From positions 124,001 to 188,000 of the forward strand of contig LLCB01000051.1 in assembly GCA_001414345.1 (NCBI GenBank): a DNA stretch of 64,000 nt, in the 5' to 3' direction. The notes below the pieces were generated by a model that did not search any database, had not been told where the DNA came from, and was given only the letters and a program-made list of their open reading frames with translations. The position numbers and the translations under genes are program-made. The DNA comes from Hymenoscyphus infarciens. Its lineage: Eukaryota > Ascomycota > Leotiomycetes > Helotiales > Helotiaceae. Shown here piece after piece: positions 55,685 through 64,000 of this stretch (positions are counted from its first letter, which is position 1; each line of letters opens with the position of its first letter).

Positions 55685-57093
55685 TGGGGAAAAGAAATTT
55701 TTTTAGGGCGGCAGAAAAAAGAGAGGAAAAAAATTTTCCATATCACCGAAATGTTTCAAGATCGGATTAAGGAAAAAGGGCGTGGGGGTGCGGTGAGGGC
55801 TGTTGTTGGGTTACTTATGAGGGATGAGGAGGGGTCATGATTGATAAGATAGGATAGCTTTGCTGAGTTGCTTCTGTTTGCGTATACATTTACTGGCTTG
55901 GCTTATAGATGATCTGATTGATGGGTTTAGGTTGGGATGATTAATGAATTGTTCTTCTTGCTGATAATTGGGTCTCGCTTTAGAGTTAAGGGGCTTCTTC
56001 TGCTGGGGCGATACTTGCGATGTGTGATGTGTCTGCTCTAGAGATCACTGTTAGCCTCCTAGCCATTTCCGATATGATAAATACTATAACGGTTTGATAT
56101 GGTGACATCAGGAGAGAAGCTAATCACCATTAGCTAGTAAATAAAAGGGAAGTCGGGAATTGGATCGGCACCATCTAGGAACCACACACCAGTACCGGCT
56201 TGTCTCAAACACACTGCCGACTTTTGGTTTCTTTCTGGGTCAACGTTCATAGGGCATAGCCAATCTAACATCTTCAGTCGCTCTTCATCTGTTTTTCCAA
56301 TATTAGAACCCCAGAAGCAGACGTTAGACGAAAGGACTCACTAATCTTGATTTCTTTTCTTTCCAGTCTATCTTCTTCAAGCCCTCTCTTCATTTTCTCG
56401 ATAAATCATCACTCATGACATCTTGTCACGCGAGTAGCCGAATGAGAGCAGACAGCCCATCCGCATTCAGGGCTAGCGATAGTACCTCTCGGTGTCTCCT
56501 GACTTCCTCAAGCAAACCTGACTGGGCCAAAGGCCGATTCTTGGCTTGTTGAACAGACCCGATTTCTACCGAGGGTTCGAAGATATCAAGATTATTCGTG
56601 ATCTTTTAGAGTGTTCGATAACACGCTTCGACATGGTTGACTCGAGTTATAGAAACAGATGATTTATTTCACTTTTCCAACCCTTCCGCTATGTTTCAGA
56701 GGCTATGAAGAGTTCCATAGAGAAGATTGGTCTCGCTGATCAGCCTTGTCAGCATCTCGCACCGCTGAAATGTAATTGTACCCTCTCCGGATCACAATAT
56801 CCGCAATAGTTATTAGGCCCGCAACACTAGCCGAGATTAATAATGGATCAACCATCTTTAGAGGCTAGATATTTTGAGGAGAATGAAGAAGTAGAAAGGT
56901 TTGCTTGAAAAAAGCGTCCTGGTAAGGTGAGAAGAGAGGATGATACTGTAAGAGGGGTGTCACAGCATCGAATTCCTACAACACACCTGCATCACAGGCA
57001 CTGCAGGCTTCTTAATTCAGGTAGGAGTATTAATTATAAGTCAACCGGAAGACGTCTTGCCTATCGATTTCGATCGTGCTTAACGTTCCTTTC

Positions 57094-57169
57094 ACTGTGC
57101 GAAACAATCCAGGGTAATGAAAAGTACTATCTAAGATACTTCCCGTTACCCTTTACTATTTCGCACAGT
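57094..57169. other. 76-bp foldback hairpin
   Basis: The left arm starts ACTGTGCGAAA (57094-57104) and the right arm ends TTTCGCACAGT (57159-57169), an exact 11-bp pairing. Pairing continues inward through GGGTAA/TTACCC and AAGTA/TACTT with a few mismatches, leaving a loop of about 10 bases near 57127-57136. It could be a tiny foldback transposon relic or the precursor of a small RNA. Confidence 0.65.
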
Positions 57170-57852
57170 CGAATGAAGTAGGTCTACGTAGAGCAATGCT
57201 AAACTCTCTTACAAAACACAAGTGGCAAGAATAAGTGCATATTCGGGCACCTGAGGGTTTTCCCACGCCCAATGAGAAGCCTTTGCACCGACCAACTTGA
57301 TTTAGAAACCTCCTGCTTTCCTGCATGGTAACAAGTTAGATTTGAAAGATTCGGTAGAGGTCAGTTGGGCCAGTAGCTCTTAGCTTCTGGTGGGGTCTTG
57401 GACTTCCAGAGAAGATAGAACTTGCAAAAAAGACACAGGCGATTCAATCCAATATACAGAGCAGACAACATCACTGTGTCAAAATGGGTCATAAATCTTT
57501 GCTCGATTCTCAGCTTGAATAACGAAAGCGAAGTGTTCCAGGAGACGTTATCTATGTATTTGGGCTGTTATCCCATAGAAGGTCAGTGTCCAAGGCCAGT
57601 GAGAGAATGTGCCACTCGGCTTAGGAAAATGCTTCGTATTTCTGAAGTGCTCTATTCGTACCCCCTATCGTACAACAAGTTAGGACCCACCAGGCCTATG
57701 CAAATGCTGCCCAAGAACCCCAAAATATACATTACAGCCCCAAAACGCCTGGCTATGTCGAATACAGAGGGAAGATTTTCGAGACCTACGCTCAAGCCGA
57801 GGGTATCCTATATGGACAACTCCGTGCCCAGCTCCAATACCTCCCCTCAACC

Positions 57853-57950
57853 AAGTTTTCTATCAGGTAATGCCACTCTGATGAAGCATCACCACTACTC
57901 CCAAGTTGTCTATGGGTAATGCCAACTCGTGGAGCATCACCATCACACAA
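57853..57950. repeat. 49-bp imperfect tandem duplication
   Basis: CAAGTTTTCTATCAGGTAAT (57853) and CAAGTTGTCTATGGGTAATG (57902) start two adjacent units that share GGTAATGCCA and AGCATCACCA. Confidence 0.6.
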
Positions 57951-57996
57951 ACTGTCCATCACCATCCCCAATCCCATTTTCCTCCATTACTTCTCG

Positions 57997-58494
57997 CTAC
58001 CGATCTTTATACACCTTAGGTTTCCACCCTTCCCTCAACTCGGCATCATTCTTAGCCATCTCCTCCGCCGCCCGCACCTCACTCTCTATCCGCTCCCTCG
58101 CCCTCAGAACCTTACTCTGCAGATAGAAACTCCCCCCCTTCTTCGGATCATTGACATCGAACAGGCGCTTGAATCGTTCCGTGACATCCTCCATATTCGT
58201 TTGCCCTCGCACTGGTGGTTTGACGTTTAGGATTTTGCATGCTTCTTCGAGGGTGAGGCCGTTGGAGGCGAATGCGCTCGCGCCACCGGGGTTGTTCTTG
58301 TTGGCTTTTTGGTATTGGGAGGATGCGGAGGCTTGTTTCCATGCTTCTGAGCAGGCGCGACCGAAGACTCGTCCGCCGGTTATGATTACTTTGGTTACTA
58401 TTCGATGCGCCTAGGGGTTGGGTTAGTATATGCTGGGGCAAGAGAGGTTGTTTAAGGAAGCAACTGAGAAATGGGGAAAGGGGTAACAAACCAT
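57997..58494 (-). CDS. pam16: PAM16/TIM16, import motor subunit
   Basis: A J-like protein of the mitochondrial inner membrane that holds PAM18 at the TIM23 translocase and regulates mtHsp70 during matrix import. The first coding exon is only the ATG (58492-58494). An 81-nt intron follows (GTTTGT donor, TACTAAC branch site, CCTAG acceptor) and exon 2 is 57997-58410, giving 138 residues. The spliced start MAHRIVTKVIITGGRVFGRA is typical. The J-like region contains TLEEACKILNV and the conserved MEDVTERFKRLFDVNDPKKG, with DKK-type loop residues in place of the HPD motif of true J proteins. Length fits the family. It shares a 346-bp divergent promoter with YIP1. Confidence 0.95.
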
Positions 58495-58840
58495 GATTTG
58501 ATTGTGATATAGCGGAAACCAGAGTCTTGACCCGAATTCAGTCTCTCTTTAATAGACAAGCAGTTGAAGGTCAATGAGCCAGACTGTTGCAGTCTTGATC
58601 CTCAACTTTTTTCCCACAAACTTGGAGAATTCCACCGACCATAGCTGGGACTTACCTAATCACTTGCCACTTTAAGACTAACATCGCCGCCTTTGACAAC
58701 GCTGAGCCTCAAGAAAACACATCTGTATTATCACAGCTGCCTTCCCCAGACCCTCTGGCTCCCAAATATCTGGCAACACTCTCCTTCACGCCAGCAGCTA
58801 CCTCTCACCCCCAATAATACACCCAAAACACTCTCCAAAA
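58495..58840. promoter_or_regulatory. Divergent promoter of PAM16 and YIP1
   Basis: 346 bp between the two ATGs. No clear TATA box. The YIP1 side ends in a CAAAACACTC-type leader just before ATG 58841. Confidence 0.5.
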
Positions 58841-59809
58841 ATGTCACAATTCTTCCAGCAACCACCGCCTAATGCGCCATACGGTGGAAACTCAGCGCAA
58901 AACCTCCAGTTCTATCCATCCTCATATACACCGAACCCAGTATCCGGCCACGCAACCCCCTCACAAGCCCAATATGGATATGGCGCACCACAAGGCTCAC
59001 CAGGCTATGGCGCTCCAGGTGGAGGATTTAATTCAGGCTTTGGCGGACCAGCAGGAGTGAGTGGCAGAATGGGAGAACAAGGTGGTTTAAGAACAGGCTG
59101 GTTGGCAGCATTTGGCACAGAAGGATATGATGGCGAACCACCATTACTGGAAGAACTAGGAGTAAATTTTGCGCATATACAAAGCAAGGTATTTCCTCTC
59201 CTCCAAAATACATAAAGCATAGAAAATGGAACCTAATATGTGGATTTCAAGACATTAGCAGTACTCAACCCCCTCGCCCAAATCGACCAACACATCATGG
59301 ACGACTCCGACCTCGCAGGCCCAATTCTCTTCTTCCTCCTCTTCGGAACCTTCCTACTCTTTTCAGGAAAGGTTCATTTCGGATACATCTACGGCCTCGC
59401 CCTCCTAGGCTCGTTCTCCCTGCATCTAATCCTCTCTCTCATGTCGCCCCCTCTAGAATCCAGTTCCTCCTCACCACAAGCTATCTCCCAATCCTCGCAT
59501 CTCTCCAGCACACTTACATTCCTACGCTCCGCATCAGTACTAGGCTACTGCCTCCTACCATTAGTTCTCACAAGTCTAATTGGCATAGTGCTGCCTATGG
59601 ATGGAATAATGGGCTACGTATTGACGAGTCTGGCAATTGTGTGGTGTACATATAGTAGCTCAGGGATGTTCTGCGCGGTAGGAAGGATGCGGGGGATGAG
59701 GGGCTTGGTTGCGTATCCGTTGGCGTTATTCTATGTAGGATTTGGAATTATGGGAATTTTCTCAAGTAGAGGGAGTAAACTGGCGGGAAAAGTTGGGGCG
59801 GCTTTGTGA
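58841..59809 (+). CDS. yip1: YIP1-family ER-Golgi membrane protein
   Basis: A Rab-GTPase-interacting membrane protein needed for COPII vesicle transport from ER to Golgi. Exons 58841-59188 and 59252-59809 give about 301 residues; the 63-nt intron has a GTATTT donor and TTTCAAG acceptor. The N-terminal cytosolic part is Pro/Gly/Gln/Tyr-rich (MSQFFQQPPPNAPYGG), then ELGVNFAHIQSKTLAVLNPL, the conserved entry to the Yip1 domain, and DSDLAGPILFFLLFGTFLLF. Five transmembrane helices follow, with YPLALFYVGFGIMG near the end. The length and order match fungal Yip1. It converges with the peroxisomal gene at 60446. Confidence 0.92.
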
Positions 59810-60445
59810 AAAAAGAAAAGAAGAGCTTGGGTTGATACGAATGTTATGAGGGGTAGGCGGTACAGTCTTGTAGGAATAGATGGGATGGGGGTAATGCACA
59901 AAGGGGACAAAGGGGGCTTTGTTGGTCATTGCAGCGTACTTCTAGCAAGCATTTTAAAGCAAAGCGGTTTGCTGGGGACCAGAAAGAATATTATCACATT
60001 CAGAATCACAAGTAAGAATCTTTTTGGAAAATGGTATAGATAGTAAGAGAGTCGGGCTTTTCCCTAGGCACACTTGACTTTGCAAGTAGTGTTCAAAAGG
60101 TTTATGGCGATCGCATCCCGCCTCCAAGAACGTTTACAAGATTCGGGAATCTAAACCCTCTCGCGGAAGAGTTGAATTTGCGTAAAAGTTTCTAGGGCAA
60201 TGGATTGAGGGGGTGTACCCAGAGGAAGGTTCACTCATTTCCGCGCGAAAGCGCATCTCCAAAATCTACCAAATCAGAACCACAATCTCAACATCAAAAA
60301 ACAAGTAATGCCTCTTATTGAATAACGACTCTTATACACCCATCCACCAATTCCCATATCGCCAATGCCTTAGGTATGCCAATCCATATACGCCTTCCCA
60401 TAGTAAAGCGCCACCAAGAAACAAATACAGGTTCACTCGCTCGGT
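59810..60445. other. Intergenic region between convergent genes
   Basis: 636 bp containing the 3' flanks of YIP1 and the PEX gene. No gene supported. Confidence 0.45.
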
Positions 60446-62225
60446 TTACTCCAAACCCATCCTCGCATCATCACCAATCCCCCAATCCGCTTCATTAAGC
60501 GTATGAGGTCTATCATCATCATCAGCAAAACTAGTACTACTTCTTCGACTCTTCCCACTCCCCTTCGTCGTCCCGCCCGTACCTCGCCTCCTCAACGTCC
60601 CGGGTCTCGGTCCCAATTTTTTAGAATTACTTTGTATAGATGAATTATCAGAGCGAAGACTTTCTCTCTCGGCGTAATCGGGAGGTGGTTCACTAGGCGT
60701 GGAGAAGGGTGCGGAGCTTACTGATGTTGAGGGTGTGGTAGTGTTTGTTTCGGGATTTGCGGTACGGGGAGGAGAGATGGAGAGGGGTGTAGGGGAGGGA
60801 GTGATTTCGGTGCTGGGGGATACTTCGACTAATTCGGCGTCTCGGTACCATTTTCGACGTCGGGTGTATTTTCCCCAGCCGTCTACTCCTCTGCGTCCGT
60901 TTTGCCACTGGGGGCTCGTTAGTTTATGGTATATAAAGGGATGGATGGATACATACCTTGTTGTCGTAGTATATCCATCCGCTTCCACCGTCACTGGCAC
61001 CGTCACTCGCTTTGGCACCCCCTTCATCTGTGTCACTGGCGCCTTCAACGCGCCACTTCGATTGGTCTACCCATCTCCATCTTGCTGCTCCTTCCTCTAC
61101 ATCGGGTAATTCGAAATCATCCTTTGCTGGTGCGGCGTTGAGATGTTCATCTGTCCATGCTGCTCGTTCGTAACCAAATAGTGAGGAAGTCCAACCGAGG
61201 CCAATCCATCTTCTTTGGTTCTCGTATAATATGAATGTGAACTTCACACCCGGGGCATCTGGCCTTCGTTTTGCTGCTGCTGTAGCTGCGAGTTGGGCAC
61301 CTTCTTGGTAGGTGGAAGTAGGTCTGGGTGGCAATTTGGGCTTTTCTCCATTTTCTTTGGGAGCTGGGACAGCATCCTCAAAATGCAGACCCGTTACTAC
61401 TGTGCAGAATCGTCGCACAAGAGCTGATCTCCATAAAATCGTTCTCGAGACTCTGGTAGGTCTAGAGTGCCATGTCAAAAACAGTGTTCCAGAAACTAGC
61501 ACGACCCGTTTCGTAGTAATTATGTGGATAGGACGAAGAGTAAGGACAATCCATAATGGTGTGACAAGGAGGATTCTCAGTAAAAGTGTGGTAAGAGCCG
61601 GCCTCGTGGTAGCAGAGGTAGCAGTTCTTTGGGTGGAGAGGAAATCGGTAAGTTCGAGTAGAGGATCTAAAAGAACATTACATCTCGATGTAAATATCTT
61701 GAGCGTTTCCACAATCTCGTCCAAGGTCTTCTGGTGTTTTGTATTGGTCGCCTCCGAAGCTTCCCTCTTATGTCCCCTCTTCTGTTTCTCTCCCGTCCAT
61801 CCTGTCGATGAGAGAGGGGAGTACCTCCGACTGTACATTCCCAATATCAACCCTATAACCACTACCACCGGTCCCGCATATCGCATCAAAGTATCCCCAT
61901 AAAGAACCACAGCCCAAAACCCCGCCACGAGCAAGAAGCTCTCCCACGGATCACCACTCGTCCATGTCAACAACCCGGCCAACTTATTCAACGGCAGTAG
62001 AAACGGATGCGAATACGCCAACGCCCTCGTAATCTGCGGAGGAGTCGCAATTAAAAGAGGAGATTTCTGATGCACCAAAATCGTGGAACGTTGTTTGTTC
62101 GCAGATGAGACGTGGGAGAGGGTGACGGGCGAGAACGAAGCTACAGTCGGAGGATTAGGATCGTGACTATTCACACTCGCGCCATCATCCTCTCTCCTAC
62201 TAGAACTCGGAGTGGAGGCCATCAT
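60446..62225 (-). CDS. PEX23/PEX30-family peroxisomal membrane protein (DysF domain)
   Basis: Coded by 60957-62225 and 60446-60907, about 576 residues. The 49-nt intron has GTATGT, ACTAACG and CCCCAG signals. The N-terminus is disordered (MMASTPSSSRREDDG). Hydrophobic segments WESFLLVAGFWAVVLYGD and VVVVIGLILGMYS, and later LRILLVTPLWIVLTL, span the membrane as a reticulon-like region. A dysferlin domain follows: FTFILYENQRRWIGLGWTSS, then GGSGWIYYDNKWQNGRRGVD. The tail is Ser/Thr-rich. Family members sit in ER-peroxisome contact zones and control peroxisome number. I assign the family with confidence but not the exact paralogue. The intron falls inside the dysferlin domain. Confidence 0.9.
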
Positions 62226-63539
62226 CCAAGGAGTTTCCTTTGCGCAACATAATCAGTCAAATGCATCGTGGTTTGGGTGGAGTGAGGATGGTTGACTGGG
62301 GAAGCTGGGGGGGGGCTTGGACGTACAAATGCAGCCATTTACAACGTCATTGCCGACCAGGCAAATCAGGCTTTGGAAATCGCGAGTCTTGTACACCTTC
62401 ACCTCTGCGGTTTGGAAGTTGTTGGAATTAATATCTGATGCGGCATGGTTTGTTATGAGACGGAAAGTAAATGTCTTCTAGGTCATGATTGGAAAGTGAG
62501 AGAAAATGTTTTGGCCTAGAGTCTCTTCTTCAACGAGGATGCGCCGCCAGCTCGGTTCGGTCATCAGCCTCCTAAATTGTGCCTAAATTCCATGTGAAAG
62601 CTGGGGAAGTTTGGTGGTACCCACTTTTCCCCAGCTCGGTAGAAACAAATAATTGAAGTGTGAATCTTGAATTGTGTTTGAGGAAGCAACTGCTTCCCTG
62701 TTTTGTCTCACTGCAGCATGAAACCAGCAGGGCAGCGAATCATCTACACGTGACTGAGCCCCCCTTTTCAATTTAGATTGGCGGTGCGATACCTGTTTAG
62801 TCTTTTGTTTTTACATCAATATGAGAAAGCCCTCCTAGAACTGCGCTTTTCTTTTCCTCCTAAACTTCGCTCTCTAATTCCACAAAAAAAATATTCCTGT
62901 GTTTAAAACTCTAAACAAGTATTAAGCATTTTTTTCTTAACTACCTTTCGAAAACCGAACTAATCGCAGGTGGAGAGGAGGCAGCACGAGACTGGCCTGT
63001 ATTTCTCCCAGCTAACTAGCTTACTTGTGACTTACTGGCTTACTGGCTTACTGGCTTACTGGCTTACTGGTGGCTAACCCGCGGAAGAAGATAAAAACCC
63101 CCATCAAATATGGATAACCCTCATATTTGCGAGTAAGTTCCCAATCTACGAGTAAGCCAACCCTCTCCGAGCTCTTATTTTACACGTTGTGGTTTATTGT
63201 CATTGGCAAAATGAGAATTGTCCTTTCAAGCATAGAGCAAGTCGCTTTCTTAGTCTTAAAAACTATTCTTTCTATTTGTTTATTTCTAGCTTGGCACCAG
63301 TAGGTTTGGATCTGGGGGTTTGTTATCGTTATTGTCCTCGCCTCTCTGCCGACGCGCTGCTAGTTGTATGTGACGACGTCTTATTTTATAGCACAATTAA
63401 AACCTCCATGTTTCCGCCTTATTGTAACCTCATTGCAAACTCTTCGGTTTCATAAATTCATTCCACAAGGTCAGCACGTCCAAATCGTAATTCGCACCCT
63501 CAATCCTTCGCAACAGAAACACCGCCTGTTTCAATCACA
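62226..63539. other. Intergenic region with 8-bp repeat
   Basis: A 1.3-kb interval without a gene. It contains five exact copies of CTTACTGG (63031-63070). The right end is the likely promoter of the gene starting at 63540. Confidence 0.5.
63031..63070. repeat. 8-bp minisatellite CTTACTGG x5
   Basis: Five exact consecutive copies, followed by TGGCTAACC. Confidence 0.95.
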
Positions 63540-64000
63540 ATGGCAAACAACAACCCCTTGGGAGACTTTTCTAAGCTTCCACCGGAGGTTCGAAGTGAAA
63601 ACTGGTGTTATTTGCGACCGCAATCCCTCCAAGGCACCCTTTACCAAGGATTACCAAGTCTCGCCTTCAACTTCGTCCTCCTCGCTTCCAGAAAATGAGG
63701 ACCGTGATGAAAGACCCCCCCAGAGGACAACGAACCTACTATACATTCCTTGGAACCCGAAGTAGCTAACACAACGCCCTCTTCCGACCGCCAAAAACTC
63801 GCCATACTTTGTACCAGTCAATTTTTGAACGAAGGGGTCTCTTCGGAAACATATCAAGTTTTTACCATTTTGATCCGACCAAGATGCGGTCCAACCCCAT
63901 TTCAAAAAATACTTGCTACCGACATCAACTCAAGCTTTGCCATCTCAAACAACTTCGGCGACGAGTGGAATATAGAAAGCTTGCAACACGCAATATCCAT
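63540..64000 (+). CDS. 2EXR/F-box-like protein, partial and frame-broken
   Basis: Starts at ATG 63540: MANNNPLGDFSKLPPEVRSE, then NWCYL. The F-x-x-LPPEVR-x-x-W pattern is the hallmark of the fungal 2EXR (F-box-like) family of unknown function. The same frame stops near 63698 after a stretch that does not look like this family. The neighbouring frame gives a better middle part (SKAPFTKDYQVSPSTSSSSL), and after a run of seven C (63715-63721) the first frame resumes well (EDNEPTIHSLEPEVANTTPS, then LAILCTSQFLNEGVSSETYQ). So two compensating frame changes are present, with no consensus intron explaining them. Either the gene is decaying or the sequence has indel errors at homopolymers. It continues beyond the window. 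Confidence 0.5.

Larger units (their letters stand above)
55685..57996. other. Intergenic region with foldback element
   Basis: A 2.3-kb stretch without a supported gene. It contains a 76-bp imperfect hairpin (57094-57169) and a 49-bp tandem duplication (57853-57950). A 165-codon open frame (57422-57919) lacks domain and start support. Confidence 0.45.

Noticed and set aside
57422..57919. 165-codon open frame on the plus strand
   Set aside because: It starts without an ATG, has no domain or plausible composition, and its end is made of the 49-bp tandem duplication.

Overview
The window is nuclear DNA of a filamentous ascomycete (Pezizomycotina; a leotiomycete is my best guess, but the class is not proven by the sequence). 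The reasons are short introns (about 40-80 nt) with GTATGT-type donors and CTAAC-type branch sites, Zn2Cys6 regulators, fungal housekeeping proteins, and long AT-rich blocks that have lost CpA and TpG in the manner of repeat-induced point mutation (RIP).

Positions 1-20100 are a repeat-rich, RIP-degraded compartment. It holds two copies of one short LTR retrotransposon (4904-7885 and 15085-18652), each with paired LTRs and a 5-bp target duplication, and a 752-bp hAT-type MITE (19320-20071) with 19-bp terminal inverted repeats and an 8-bp target duplication. Between the AT-rich blocks lies one island (about 10.4-13.9 kb) with two divergent genes: a ZZ-zinc-finger protein (minus) and a multi-pass membrane protein (plus). 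Both show frame breaks, and their shared intergenic region contains a diverged direct duplication.

From 20.6 to 25.6 kb there is an accessory-looking group: two convergent Zn2Cys6 regulators, the second with most of its middle domain missing, and a phytanoyl-CoA-dioxygenase-like Fe(II)/2-oxoglutarate enzyme. From 28.2 to 35.1 kb come a 43-codon ORF, the glucosidase II beta subunit (ER glycoprotein quality control, ends in KDEL) and a 1323-residue largely disordered protein. Positions 35.1-48.0 kb form a striking gene desert of about 13 kb with minisatellites, a degenerate repeat carrying a 13-bp palindrome, a second TIR element and only weak small ORFs.

From 48 to 62.3 kb the genome is dense and ordinary: ribosomal protein eL13, DPM3 (dolichol-phosphate mannose synthase anchor), a mitochondrial oxidoreductase-like-domain protein, a long repeat-containing protein with a possible kinetochore (CENP-O-like) C-terminus, PAM16 (TIM23 import motor), YIP1 (ER-Golgi membrane protein) and a PEX23/PEX30-family peroxisomal membrane protein. 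A frame-broken gene of the fungal LPPEVR..W (2EXR/F-box-like) type runs off the right edge. No rRNA, tRNA, CRISPR or replication origin was recognised. All exon boundaries were inferred by eye from splice signals and reading frame.
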